Shown piece by piece: positions 1 to 7,766 of a DNA stretch of 18,087 nucleotides (position 1 is the stretch's first letter; the number at the start of each line of letters is the position of its first letter). A program made the position numbers and the translations under genes. Source of the stretch: 630D-37 sp037447295 (lineage in GTDB: Bacteria; Chloroflexota; Anaerolineae; Anaerolineales; Villigracilaceae); assembly GCA_037447295.1 (NCBI GenBank), contig JBBIGZ010000058.1:1-18087 (forward strand), written 5' to 3'. Under the pieces are notes generated by a model. That model made no database searches. It saw only the letters and a list, made by a program, of their open reading frames with translations, and was not told the origin of the DNA.

Positions 1-297
1 GCTGCCGCTCACAAGCGGCGCACGGGTATCCACCCGCACACTTACGCTCGCCTCATCCACGTGCCCGGCACGGTCACGGGCGCGCAAGGTGAGCGTGTGC
101 ACGCCATCTTCCAACACGAGCGGTGCAGTGTAGGGAACTTCAGCGCCCCCGTCCAGAACGTAGGTCAAAGCATCCACGCCCGAACCCGGCTCAGGGTCCG
201 AAGCCGAAGCGGAAACGCTCACCAGCGAGAGATACCAGCCGTTCTCCCCCGCCGTCCCGCTCAGGCTGCCGCTCACAAGCGGCGCACGGGTATCCAC
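1..297 (-). repeat. 264-bp in-frame repeat units with 33-bp identical boundary
   Basis: Positions 1-33 and 265-297 are identical over 33 bases, and encode VDTRAPLVSGS in the surface protein. The spacing of 264 bases is 88 codons, so units can be gained or lost without changing frame. Only one complete unit and the start of the next are inside the window. Confidence 0.8.
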
Positions 298-884
298 ACG
301 GGCAGTCAGGCTGCCCAGGCGCGAACTATCCCCCCAACTGGAGAGTGCCCAGAAGGTAAAAGCGTTTTCTCCTTCCACCAGGGGCACTTCGCAGGCCGCG
401 CTCTGGCAGGCAAAGGCCTCGCCGTTGCGTGTGCCTTCAATGGCGAGAATGTAATAGCCGTTCACCGGTTCACTAGCTGAAAGCGAAAGGCTGGGAGATG
501 TGCTGCACCAACCGTTGCGCTCACTGCAGCCAACCAGCGACCCGCTGATGACCGCTTCAGGGTAGATCACGGTGCGCGTCACCACTTCGGAGCGCGTGCC
601 GACTTTGTACCAGTAGGTGGCGTCGCCGCAAGGCGCGCCGGGGTCGCGCTCCCAGGTGCAAACAACGCAGTCCGTACCATAAATGTGAGTGCAACTCGTG
701 CCGGTCGGGTCAGGTTTTGCCCATACACCCCAATCATAGGTTTCCACCTCGCTTTCGGTGCGCACGCGGTCAGGGCCGAGATAATCGGCCAACACAGGTA
801 GCACAGTGCGCAGCAGGAAAATCAACGAAAGAAGAATAATAACAACACGGATGAGTGAGTGAGTGAGTGAGTGAAACGCATCAT
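1..884 (-). CDS. Secreted Ig-like repeat surface protein, 5' part, start ATG out of frame
   Basis: Partial gene that runs off the left edge. The minus strand is open from about 873 down to 1 and encodes a hydrophobic segment (VVIILLSLIFLLRTVLPVLA, a signal peptide), then a Cys-containing region (SCTHIYGTDC, CSERNGWC), then repeats carrying VDTRAPLVSGS, SGTAGENGWYLS and DRAGH. Such repeats are typical of large Ig-like or HYR-like extracellular proteins in Chloroflexota. A consensus promoter (926-954) and a GGAGGTGAG ribosome binding site (about 885-893) lead to tandem ATG codons at 884 and 881. These ATGs are not in frame with the body: read as given they make a 19-residue peptide that stops. 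The shift lies in the CTCA repeat at 852-874; one extra 4-base unit, or two fewer, would join the ATG to the signal peptide. No in-frame ATG or GTG exists upstream. Either it is phase-variable and OFF, or a pseudogene, or a repeat-length error. Ligand unknown. Confidence 0.75.
852..874. repeat. Tetranucleotide repeat (TGAG)5.75 at a start codon
   Basis: The plus strand reads TGAG five times and then TGA; the minus strand reads CACT/CTCA. It starts about five bases after the second ATG of the minus-strand surface-protein gene, in the part encoding the polar n-region of the signal peptide (Thr-His-Ser-Leu). A change of one unit shifts the reading frame by one base, so repeat length decides whether the gene is translated. 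Confidence 0.9.
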
Positions 885-925
885 TCTCACCTCCAGAATG
901 TATCCAGACTGATTGGGATGGCGAA

Positions 926-954
926 ATTATAGAACACCGGAGGAAAACTTTCAA
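926..954 (-). promoter_or_regulatory. Sigma70-like promoter of the surface-protein gene
   Basis: Read on the minus strand, TTGAAA (954-949) and TATAAT (931-926) are separated by exactly 17 bases. The -10 box is perfect and the -35 box matches consensus at five of six positions. The predicted transcript starts near 919, leaving a leader of about 35 bases that contains GGAGGTGAG before ATG 884. Confidence 0.7.
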
Positions 955-1197
955 GTATTTGGCAATTTCATGATTGTTCAAACGTTGGTAAAGCCAACAG
1001 ACCGAAAAAATCTTTCTACTTTGCCTGGCATATCAAGTCGCTTTAGGGAATAGGAGTGCAAAACCCAGCAGATAAGGGCACTCTTCTCCCATTGTGACGG
1101 ATGGGAAGCGATTTTACTGATCGATGAACAGTCCGCAATTGCCCACAGGCATAGGGAAAGCCCCGTGAACTTACGAAAACTTGGCGGCAAGATGGAA

Positions 1198-1229
1198 TTG
1201 ACACTTCCATCGGATTTTTGTGCTAAACT
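1198..1229 (+). promoter_or_regulatory. Probable promoter of the recombinase-like/coaX operon
   Basis: TTGACA at 1198-1203 is a perfect -35 box. A 17-base spacer gives TGCTAA (1221-1226). Overlapping it is TGCTAAACT, which reads as an extended -10 (TGnTAAACT) but at a longer spacing of 20. The ribosome binding site AGGAG (1248-1252) lies six bases before ATG 1259. Confidence 0.45.
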
Positions 1230-1258
1230 ATACGCACAAGCCACTTCAGGAGAATGCC

Positions 1259-2182
1259 ATGTCCGAACCCCTTGTGCGTATCACGGCTCAAAGCACCTTG
1301 AATGCCACTTTGCAGGCCTGGAAGCTTTACCTGGAAGATCAGGGGCGTTCACCGAACACGATTAAATCTTTCCTGGCAGATCTAAACCTGCTCGTGCAGT
1401 ATCTGCCTCCCGATCGCACCGTGGGGGCTATCACCACCGATGACCTGCGCCGCTTTTTGCGCTGGCTGGAAAAAGAACGCGGCGTCCCTTGCAGTCCCAA
1501 GAGCCTTTCGCGGCGCATTACGGCGCTCAAATCCTTCTTCCGCTGGCTCCATCGATATGGCGTGCTGGTGATGGACCCGGCAGAGAAGATCCCCTCGATG
1601 ACCGTCTATAGCCCCCTGCCACAGGTGTTGACCGAAGAAGAGGAAGCTGCCGCGCTGCGCACCGCCGAGGCCATGCGCCATGGTGAGCGTCCGGATGCAC
1701 GCCCGTATACCCTGCTGCTGCTCCTGCTCACGACCGGGATCAAGAAAAGCGAATGTCTGGGCATCCATCTCAATCACATCGAATTGGACAGCCCTCAGGG
1801 ACCCTATCTCTTCATCCGCTATGCCAGCCCGACCAATCGGTATAAGGAGCGCAAGCTGCCGCTGACGGAAGAATGGATCGAAGCCTACCAGGCCTATATT
1901 ACCCAGTACAACATCTCGGCGCAGCTCTTCCCTTGGTCGGCGCGGGCCATGGAATATGTGCTGGAGGAGATCGGTCAAACCGCCGGCCTGAGCAAACATC
2001 TCTCCTTCGATATGTGCCGCTGGACATATGCCCTGCGCCAATATCAACAGGGCGTGGAGGCCGATCTCATCCGTCAACGGTTGGGGATTTCGCGCATTCA
2101 GTGGCGCGAAGTCTTCCTAAAATTGCGCCGCCTGGCCGGAGAAGAACTCGCCGATTCCGAGACCACGGCAACCGCAGATTGA
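1259..2182 (+). CDS. Tyrosine recombinase-fold protein lacking catalytic residues
   Basis: A 307-residue protein with the XerC/XerD architecture: an N-terminal SAM-like core-binding domain (about 15-105, LEDQGRSPNTIKSFLADL) and a C-terminal catalytic-fold domain (about 115-295). Start chosen at ATG 1259 because AGGAG precedes it; an upstream alternative at 1220 lies inside the promoter. The C-terminus aligns without gaps to E. coli XerD from SPHxLRH to the tyrosine, which shows that the active site is gone: Arg I is Lys162 (TTGIKKSEC), the HxxR His is Asp251 (SFDMCR), His/Trp is Ile277 (LGIS) and the nucleophile Tyr is Phe286. Only Arg II (Arg254) clearly remains, and the beta2-3 lysine is uncertain. 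It should bind DNA at most and not cleave it. It heads a run of metabolic genes, 21 bases before coaX, with no att-like repeats or phage genes nearby. Fold assignment is firm; role unknown. Confidence 0.85.
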   Translation: MSEPLVRITAQSTLNATLQAWKLYLEDQGRSPNTIKSFLADLNLLVQYLPPDRTVGAITTDDLRRFLRWLEKERGVPCSPKSLSRRITALKSFFRWLHRYGVLVMDPAEKIPSMTVYSPLPQVLTEEEEAAALRTAEAMRHGERPDARPYTLLLLLLTTGIKKSECLGIHLNHIELDSPQGPYLFIRYASPTNRYKERKLPLTEEWIEAYQAYITQYNISAQLFPWSARAMEYVLEEIGQTAGLSKHLSFDMCRWTYALRQYQQGVEADLIRQRLGISRIQWREVFLKLRRLAGEELADSETTATAD

Positions 2183-2203
2183 GCCCGGCGCGGGAACTTG
2201 CCT

Positions 2204-2971
2204 ATGCTACTCACCATTGACCTGGGAAACACCAACCTGACCCTCGGCCTTTACCAGGGCAAAACGCTCGGCCCTCATTGGCGACTGGCCACCGATCACG
2301 CCCGCATGCCGGATGAATACGGCCTGCAGTTCCTCGGCCTGCTGCAACATGCCGGCTATTCCCCGGCCGATCTGGAAGGCATTTGCCTGGCCTCGGTCGT
2401 CCCGCCGTTGACCGGGCGCATTCTCCAGGCCTGCCGTCAGTATCTCAAGCAAGAGCCGCTCCTGGTCGAGGCCGGCATTCGCACCGGCATTCGCATCCGT
2501 TACGAGGACCCGCGGCAAGTCGGCGCCGATCGGGTGGCCGATGCAGTGGCGGTGCATTACCTTTATGGCGGGCCGGCCTGCATCATTGATTTCGGCACAG
2601 CCACTACCTTCAACGCACTGACGCGAGATGGAGAGTACCTGGGCGGCGCCATTACCGCGGGAATCGGCCTGGCAGCGGAGGCCCTCTTCCAACGGGCCGC
2701 CAGGCTACCGCGCATTGACCTGCAGCGTCCCCCCTCGGTGATCGGACGCAATACCACCCATGCCATGCAATCCGGTCTGCTTTTCGGCTATGTGGCCATG
2801 ACCGAAGGCATGGTCGAACGCTTCCGCGCCGAGCTGGGTGAAGAAACGAAGGTGATCGCCACCGGCGGATGGGTAGAACTGGTCGCCCGGGAAACTAAAG
2901 TGATCGACATCGTAGCCCCCTGGCTCACCCTGGATGGTCTGCGTATTCTCTGGGAGCTCAATCACACCTAA
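2204..2971 (+). CDS. coaX: Type III pantothenate kinase
   Basis: A 255-residue protein that phosphorylates pantothenate with ATP, the first step of coenzyme A synthesis, in the cytoplasm. The ASKHA-fold family motifs are all present: DLGNTN at residues 6-11 (phosphate loop), VGADRVADAV with the catalytic Asp109, and DFGTATTFN from Asp129, followed by GGAITAGIGLAAEAL. Length fits the family. ATG 2204 is chosen because the protein then begins MLLTIDLGNTN as expected; a TTG six bases upstream is possible. There is no clear ribosome binding site, so translation is probably coupled to the gene 21 bases upstream. Type III enzymes are insensitive to CoA feedback (family knowledge). Confidence 0.95.
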   Translation: MLLTIDLGNTNLTLGLYQGKTLGPHWRLATDHARMPDEYGLQFLGLLQHAGYSPADLEGICLASVVPPLTGRILQACRQYLKQEPLLVEAGIRTGIRIRYEDPRQVGADRVADAVAVHYLYGGPACIIDFGTATTFNALTRDGEYLGGAITAGIGLAAEALFQRAARLPRIDLQRPPSVIGRNTTHAMQSGLLFGYVAMTEGMVERFRAELGEETKVIATGGWVELVARETKVIDIVAPWLTLDGLRILWELNHT

Positions 2972-2985
2972 CCGTAGGAGATACC

Positions 2986-3987
2986 ATGTATTTCGATGCC
3001 TCTCTTCCCCCTATTCCGTTGAAGCAGGTGCCTGCAATTGCCCGCGCCGCAGAGGCTCTTGGTTTCCATGCTCTTTGGACCAGCGAAACCCAGCACGATC
3101 CCTTCCTCCCCTGCACGCTGATCGCCGAGCACACACAACACTTGCAGATGGGCACGGCGATCGCCGTTTCCTTTGCCCGTTCCCCGGCCAACCTGGCCTA
3201 TACTGCCTGGGACCTGGCGCAATATTCCGAAGGGCGCTTCATCCTGGGGCTGGGTACCCAAGTCAAAGCCCATATCGAACGCCGCTTCGGCATGGAATGG
3301 CCGGAATCGCCGGTGAACAAATTGCGGGAACAGATCCAGGTCATCCGCGCCTTTTGGGATACCTGGCAAAATGGCGCACGGCTGAACTTTCGCGGCGATT
3401 ACTATAAGATCAGCCTGATGAGCCCCTTCTTCAATCCGGGGCCGATCGCCCACCCGAATATCCCGATCTACATTGCCGGCGTGAACACCGGCTTGGCACG
3501 CCTGGCCGGGGAAATGTGTCAGGGATTCCATGCCCATCCCTTTCACAGCCCGCGCTACCTGCGCGAGGTGATCTTGCCGGCCATCCAAGAGGGCCTGCAA
3601 CGCGCCGGGCGCGAACGCTCGGAAATTCAGCTCTCGGTGACGGCGTTTGTGGCGACCAACGAGCAGGAAAAGGCCTTTGCCCGCTCGCAAATCGCCTTCT
3701 ATGCCTCCACCCCCTCCTATCACTCGGTGATGGAATTCCACGGCTGGCAGGAGGTTGCCCAGCGCCTTTCGGCGCATGCGGCACGCGGCGAATGGGGCGA
3801 AATGCCCGGCCTGATCAGCGACGAGATGCTCGCCGAATTCTGCCTGGTGACCTCGGAGACCGATCTTCCCGCCGCTTTGCGCGAGCGCTATCAGGGCTTG
3901 GCCGACCGCCTGGCGCTCTACACGCCATTCATCCCCGGCGAAAAAGACGCATTCTGGCAAGCGCTTACCAAAGAGTTCGCCGCTTAG
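2986..3987 (+). CDS. LLM-class flavin/F420-dependent oxidoreductase (TIGR03617-like)
   Basis: A 333-residue single-domain luciferase-like TIM barrel. The N-terminus (MYFDASLPP), ALWTSETQHDPF (about residues 28-39), GTAIAVSFARSP, EGRFILGLGTQVKAHIERRFG and PIYIAGVN match the pattern of the TIGR03617 subgroup of LLM oxidoreductases, many of which use coenzyme F420. The substrate cannot be told from sequence. A good ribosome binding site (taggaga) precedes ATG 2986, 14 bases after the coaX stop, so it is co-transcribed with coaX. No F420 synthesis gene is in the window, so the cofactor (FMN or F420) is open. Confidence 0.85.
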   Translation: MYFDASLPPIPLKQVPAIARAAEALGFHALWTSETQHDPFLPCTLIAEHTQHLQMGTAIAVSFARSPANLAYTAWDLAQYSEGRFILGLGTQVKAHIERRFGMEWPESPVNKLREQIQVIRAFWDTWQNGARLNFRGDYYKISLMSPFFNPGPIAHPNIPIYIAGVNTGLARLAGEMCQGFHAHPFHSPRYLREVILPAIQEGLQRAGRERSEIQLSVTAFVATNEQEKAFARSQIAFYASTPSYHSVMEFHGWQEVAQRLSAHAARGEWGEMPGLISDEMLAEFCLVTSETDLPAALRERYQGLADRLALYTPFIPGEKDAFWQALTKEFAA

Positions 3988-4002
3988 CCGCTTAGGAGGC
4001 CT

Positions 4003-4332
4003 ATGGACCTGAACGACTATCAGCAACGCTCACGCGCGACGGCACGCTACCCGGCCATCGGCCATGCCGTGATCTATCCCACCCTTGGGCTGGTCAACGA
4101 GGCCGGGGAAGTGGCCGGGAAGATCAAAAAAATCTTCCGCGATAAAGGCGGCACGATCGCCGAAAGCGATCGCCAGGCAATCAAGGCCGAGCTTGGCGAT
4201 GTGCTCTGGTATTTGGCACAGATGTGCACCGAGCTGGGTCTCAGCCTGGAAGAAGTAGCTGCCTACAACCTGGAAAAACTCGCCGATCGCCAAGCGCGCG
4301 GCACGATCCAGGGCGAAGGCGATCGGCGCTGA
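4003..4332 (+). CDS. MazG-like nucleotide pyrophosphohydrolase
   Basis: A 109-residue cytoplasmic protein of the all-alpha NTP pyrophosphohydrolase superfamily, which hydrolyses NTPs or dNTPs to the monophosphate and pyrophosphate and is often a house-cleaning enzyme. The Mg-binding residues are visible as Glu33xxGlu36 (NEAGEVAGK) and Glu63xxAsp66 (ELGDVLWYL), the EExxE/ExxD arrangement of the family. It is a single-domain form, shorter than two-domain E. coli MazG. A strong ribosome binding site (aggagg) precedes ATG 4003. No toxin gene is adjacent, so a toxin-antitoxin role is not suggested. Confidence 0.88.
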   Translation: MDLNDYQQRSRATARYPAIGHAVIYPTLGLVNEAGEVAGKIKKIFRDKGGTIAESDRQAIKAELGDVLWYLAQMCTELGLSLEEVAAYNLEKLADRQARGTIQGEGDRR

Positions 4333-4340
4333 GGGACGCC

Positions 4341-6350
4341 ATGCTTCCGCTCCGTGTGCGTATCCGTCGTTCCCTGGCCGATCCCATCCTACAAGCGGCG
4401 TTGGATGCGAATGCCGAACGTCGCCTGCAGGGACGGGAACGCGCCTTTGCCTCGCTGCCGGATGCGGAAGAGCGCCGTCGGCGGGCTCAGAGGGTGCGCG
4501 CCGAAGTGGTTGACCACCTGGAAAGCTACCTGGAGCGCTTCCTGGAGCAGGTAGCCGCCCATGGAATTCACGTCCATCGCGCCCGCGATGCCGCCGAAGC
4601 ATGCCAGATCACGCTGGACTTGCTCGCCGAATATGCCGTCCGCCGGGGAAGGGGAAGCCTATTGATCGCCAAATCCAAGAGCATGGTGAGCGAGGAAATC
4701 GAGCTCAACCATGCCCTGGAAGCGGCCGGGCATCAAGTGGTGGAAACCGATCTCGGCGAATATATCGTCCAGCTGCGCGGCGAGCGCCCCAGTCACATCA
4801 TCACGCCGGCCGTCCACCTGCGCCGCCAGGAAGTGGGGCAACTTTTCCATGAAAAACTCGGCATTCCCTATACCGAAGAGATTGCCACCCTCACCCAAAC
4901 CGCCCGCCAGACCCTGCGACGCGTTTTCCTGCAGGCCGATGTGGGCATAAGCGGCGTGAATTTCGGCGTGGTGGAAAACGGCAGCCTGTGCATCGTCACC
5001 AACGAGGGCAACGGACGCATGGTGACCACACTGCCAGGCTTGCATATCGCCCTGATGGGTATGGAGCGCTTGGTACCCACCCTAGACGACCTGGCGCTGA
5101 TGCTCTCTCTGCTGCCGCGTTCGGCCACCGGGCAGAAGATCACCGTATATACCCAGATCCTCCATGCCCCGCTGGAGGGTCAGGAACGCCACCTGATCGT
5201 GCTGGATAACGGCCGTCGGGCAGTGCGGCAGAGTCCCTTACGCGCTTCGCTCCATTGTATTCGCTGCGGCGCCTGCCTGAACGCTTGCCCGGCCTTTCGG
5301 GAAACGGGCGGACATGCCTATGGCAGCGTCTACCCTGGCCCGATCGGTTCGGTCCTTTCGCCGGCCCTCTTCGGCGCCGAATTTACCGCCCTGGCCTATG
5401 CCTGTTCACTCTGCGGCGCTTGCGAGGAAGTGTGCCCGGTGAAGATCCCCTTGCCCGATTTGCTGATCGGCGTGCGCAGCGGAGAGTTGCCGCAACCCCA
5501 GGCACAAGGGAAGGCGCTTCCTTTTGCGATGCGACTTGGGCTGCGCCTCTATACGTGGCTCGTTACCCATCCGCGGGCATTTCAGCTGGCCCAAGCTTGG
5601 CTTGCCGCCGCACTCGGAGGGACGGGTGGGCAAAGGCTGCCGCAGTGGACAGGTTGGGGCCAGGGACGCCTTTTACCGCGCCCGGCCCGCGCTTCTTTCC
5701 ATGCCCTCTGGCGCCATCCGGGGGCGGGGGAAAATGCCCAAAGAAACACCGCGGCCGACTCAGCAGCAGTCGCGCCGGGTCGCCTCTCCGAATCCGCACG
5801 GCAGGTGGCCCCGGCCGGCAGCCAAGATTCGGGAGCGGCGATCGCGCCTCGGCCGGCAGGCGGTGTCGATCGTTTCATCGAAGAATGGAAATCGCTGGGT
5901 GGGGAGATCGTGCCGGTGAAAGGAGATCTCACCCAGGCCTTGCTGGAGTGGTTGCGCGCCGAAGGCATCCAGGCGCTTTACCTGGCAGAGCTGGTGGATG
6001 GGGTGGATGCGGACGCTTTGCGCCGCGCCGGAGTGCAGATTGGGGTGGAGGCGAATTTGCCGGCCGGGTTGAGCGGTGTGCTCGCCGCCGTGGCCGAGAC
6101 GGGTTCGTTGGTGCTCGCAGCCCAAACACAGGCCCAAGCCGGCACTTCGCTGCTGCCGGGTATCCACCTGGCAGTAGCGCGGAAGGAGCAGATTCTGCCC
6201 ACGTTAGAGGCGGCACTGCGCCTGGCAACCAAACCCCGCGGCGCGACAACGGTGCTGATCAGCGGCCCTAGCCGCACAGCCGACATCGAGATGACCTTGA
6301 CGATCGGCGTGCACGGGCCGGGACGAACGGTGGTATTCTTGTGCGAGTGA
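4341..6350 (+). CDS. LutB-LutC fusion: LUD-domain iron-sulfur protein
   Basis: A 669-residue protein related to the L-lactate utilisation proteins LutB and LutC. Residues about 60-290 are a LUD (DUF162) domain with AKSKSMVSEEIELNHAL, ETDLGEYIVQL and GVNFGVVENGSLCIVTNEGN. Two 4Fe-4S motifs follow: Cys306/309/312/316 (CIRCGACLNACP) and Cys355/358/361/365 (CSLCGACEEVCP). After a Pro/Ala/Arg-rich stretch (about 420-505) a second LUD domain of LutC type runs to the end (ETGSLVLAAQ, LLPGIHLAVARKEQILPTL, GPSRTADIEMTLTIGVHGPG). In Bacillus LutB and LutC are separate proteins that act with LutA to oxidise lactate to pyruvate; no lutA is seen here. Start at ATG 4341, eight bases after the mazG stop; longer starts would overlap that gene. 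Lactate as substrate is inferred from the family only. Confidence 0.87.
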   Translation: MLPLRVRIRRSLADPILQAALDANAERRLQGRERAFASLPDAEERRRRAQRVRAEVVDHLESYLERFLEQVAAHGIHVHRARDAAEACQITLDLLAEYAVRRGRGSLLIAKSKSMVSEEIELNHALEAAGHQVVETDLGEYIVQLRGERPSHIITPAVHLRRQEVGQLFHEKLGIPYTEEIATLTQTARQTLRRVFLQADVGISGVNFGVVENGSLCIVTNEGNGRMVTTLPGLHIALMGMERLVPTLDDLALMLSLLPRSATGQKITVYTQILHAPLEGQERHLIVLDNGRRAVRQSPLRASLHCIRCGACLNACPAFRETGGHAYGSVYPGPIGSVLSPALFGAEFTALAYACSLCGACEEVCPVKIPLPDLLIGVRSGELPQPQAQGKALPFAMRLGLRLYTWLVTHPRAFQLAQAWLAAALGGTGGQRLPQWTGWGQGRLLPRPARASFHALWRHPGAGENAQRNTAADSAAVAPGRLSESARQVAPAGSQDSGAAIAPRPAGGVDRFIEEWKSLGGEIVPVKGDLTQALLEWLRAEGIQALYLAELVDGVDADALRRAGVQIGVEANLPAGLSGVLAAVAETGSLVLAAQTQAQAGTSLLPGIHLAVARKEQILPTLEAALRLATKPRGATTVLISGPSRTADIEMTLTIGVHGPGRTVVFLCE

Positions 6351-6356
6351 GGAGAG

Positions 6357-7685
6357 ATGTTTCGCATTTTTTCCCCTGAAGAAGCCAAAGCGACGATTTT
6401 GAAACGCCGGCCGTTGGATGAATGGCCGGTCGGCGAACGGGTGCTGGATTCGATCGCCCGTCTGTTCGGTGAACGGCTGACGCCGGAACAAGCGGTGAGC
6501 CGCATTCTGCAGGATGTGCGCCGGCGAGGCGATGCCGCGCTGCGCGAGTGGAGCGGGCGGTTAGATGATTACACACCAGATTCCTTCCGTGTGCCCCCTG
6601 CGCAATTGCGGCAGGCACTGGATGCGCTGGATGGCGGAACCCGCCGGGCGCTGGAGAAGGCGGCGGAACGCATCGAGGCGTTCTATCGCCGGCAACCGCT
6701 GATTTCCTGGATGACCCAGGATTTGGGTGGGGTGCTCGGTCAGCTGGTGCGGCCGATCCACCGGGTGGGGCTCTATGTGCCGGGCGGCACGGCGCCATTG
6801 CCTTCTACGGTGCTGATGTCGGCCATTCCGGCACGCGTGGCCGGGGTGCGAGAGATCGCCATCACCGTGCCCCCCCAACGCGGGACGGGGAAGATCTCGC
6901 CGGTGACGCTGGCAGCCGCAGCGCTGGTGGGAGTGGAAGAAGTCTATGCCCTGGGTGGTGCTCAGGCGATCGCTGCACTGGCCTTTGGGACGGAGTCCAT
7001 CCCGGCAGTGGATAAGATCTTCGGGCCGGGCAACCTTTTCGTGACGCTGGCGAAACGCCAGGTCTTCGGTGTGGTGGGGATTGATGGCCTCGCCGGCCCG
7101 ACCGAGACGATGGTGATCGCCGATGATTCGGCGCGCCCGGCATGGGTGGCCGCCGATCTGCTCGCCCAGGCGGAACATGATGTGCTGGCTTCGGCCATTC
7201 TGCTCACCCCTTCAGCAGAGCTGGCTCAGGCGGTCCAGGCGGAAGTAGCCCATCAGATGGAAAGTCTGCCGCGCGCCGAGATCGTGGCACAGGCATTGGA
7301 AAATCAGAGCGGCATTGTGGTGACGCGCGATCTGGATCAGGCGATCGAACTGGCAAACGGGTATGGCGCCGAACATCTGTGCCTAGCGGTGCGCGATCCC
7401 TGGGCTTGGGTGGGCAAGATCACGGCGGCCGGGGGGCTATTTCTGGGCGAATATTCGTTCGAGGTGCTCGGCGATTACATTGCCGGCCCCAGCCATGTTA
7501 TGCCAACCGGTGGCACAGCACGTTTCGCTTCCCCTTTGAACGTGATGGATTTCGTCCGCCTGATCAGCGTAGTGGCGCTGGATGAGGCAAGCGGACGGGA
7601 GCTTTCGCCATTCGCCGCCCAGCTGGCACGTGCTGAAAGCCTGGAGGCCCATGCGCGAGCAGCGGATTGGAGAGCGGTTGATTAG
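6357..7685 (+). CDS. hisD: Histidinol dehydrogenase
   Basis: A 442-residue NAD-dependent enzyme of normal family length that oxidises L-histidinol in two steps to L-histidine. All active-site residues are visible: zinc ligands Gln271 and His274 (QAEHD), Asp373 (GDYIAGPSHVMPTGG) and His432 (EAHAR), and the catalytic pair Glu339-His340 (GAEHL). Other motifs are VGLYVPGGTAPLPSTVLM, GGAQAIAALAFGT and GPGN. The ribosome binding site ggag sits very close to ATG 6357, six bases after the LUD fusion stop. No other his genes are present in the window, so it is either an isolated biosynthetic gene or a paralogue acting on another alcohol; the intact residues favour the former chemistry. Confidence 0.92.
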   Translation: MFRIFSPEEAKATILKRRPLDEWPVGERVLDSIARLFGERLTPEQAVSRILQDVRRRGDAALREWSGRLDDYTPDSFRVPPAQLRQALDALDGGTRRALEKAAERIEAFYRRQPLISWMTQDLGGVLGQLVRPIHRVGLYVPGGTAPLPSTVLMSAIPARVAGVREIAITVPPQRGTGKISPVTLAAAALVGVEEVYALGGAQAIAALAFGTESIPAVDKIFGPGNLFVTLAKRQVFGVVGIDGLAGPTETMVIADDSARPAWVAADLLAQAEHDVLASAILLTPSAELAQAVQAEVAHQMESLPRAEIVAQALENQSGIVVTRDLDQAIELANGYGAEHLCLAVRDPWAWVGKITAAGGLFLGEYSFEVLGDYIAGPSHVMPTGGTARFASPLNVMDFVRLISVVALDEASGRELSPFAAQLARAESLEAHARAADWRAVD

Positions 7686-7766
7686 TCGAGGTGGGGTGAT
7701 TAGTTGGTTGTGTGGCATGGATTGGCGATCTGTGGGTCTCCACATTTCTGATGGTGTACCGTGCCA

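Larger units (their letters stand above)
885..1258. other. Divergent intergenic region
   Basis: This 374-base gap separates the minus-strand surface gene from the plus-strand recombinase-like gene. It holds the leader and promoter of the former (885-954) and the promoter and ribosome binding site of the latter (1198-1252). Nothing convincing is seen between about 960 and 1195: a minus-strand reading frame of 88 codons there has only a TTG start, no ribosome binding site and no recognisable sequence. Confidence 0.6.

Noticed and set aside
978..1244. Minus-strand 88-codon reading frame upstream of the recombinase-like gene
   Set aside because: TTG start, no ribosome binding site, no recognisable sequence, and it covers the promoter of the plus-strand gene.
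1259..2182. Integrative element around the recombinase-like gene
   Set aside because: Catalytic residues are missing, and no attachment-site repeats, tRNA, excisionase or other mobile-element genes are seen.
2968..4026. Minus-strand 352-codon reading frame
   Set aside because: It lies wholly opposite the LLM oxidoreductase gene, whose motifs are clear; long opposite-strand frames are expected in GC-rich coding DNA.
4003..4332. MazG-like gene as part of a toxin-antitoxin or phage-defence system
   Set aside because: No MazE/MazF-type or defence gene is adjacent; the neighbours are metabolic.
5255..6271. Plus-strand 338-codon reading frame
   Set aside because: Out-of-frame shadow of the LutB-LutC fusion gene, with Arg/Gly/Pro-rich sequence and no family motif.
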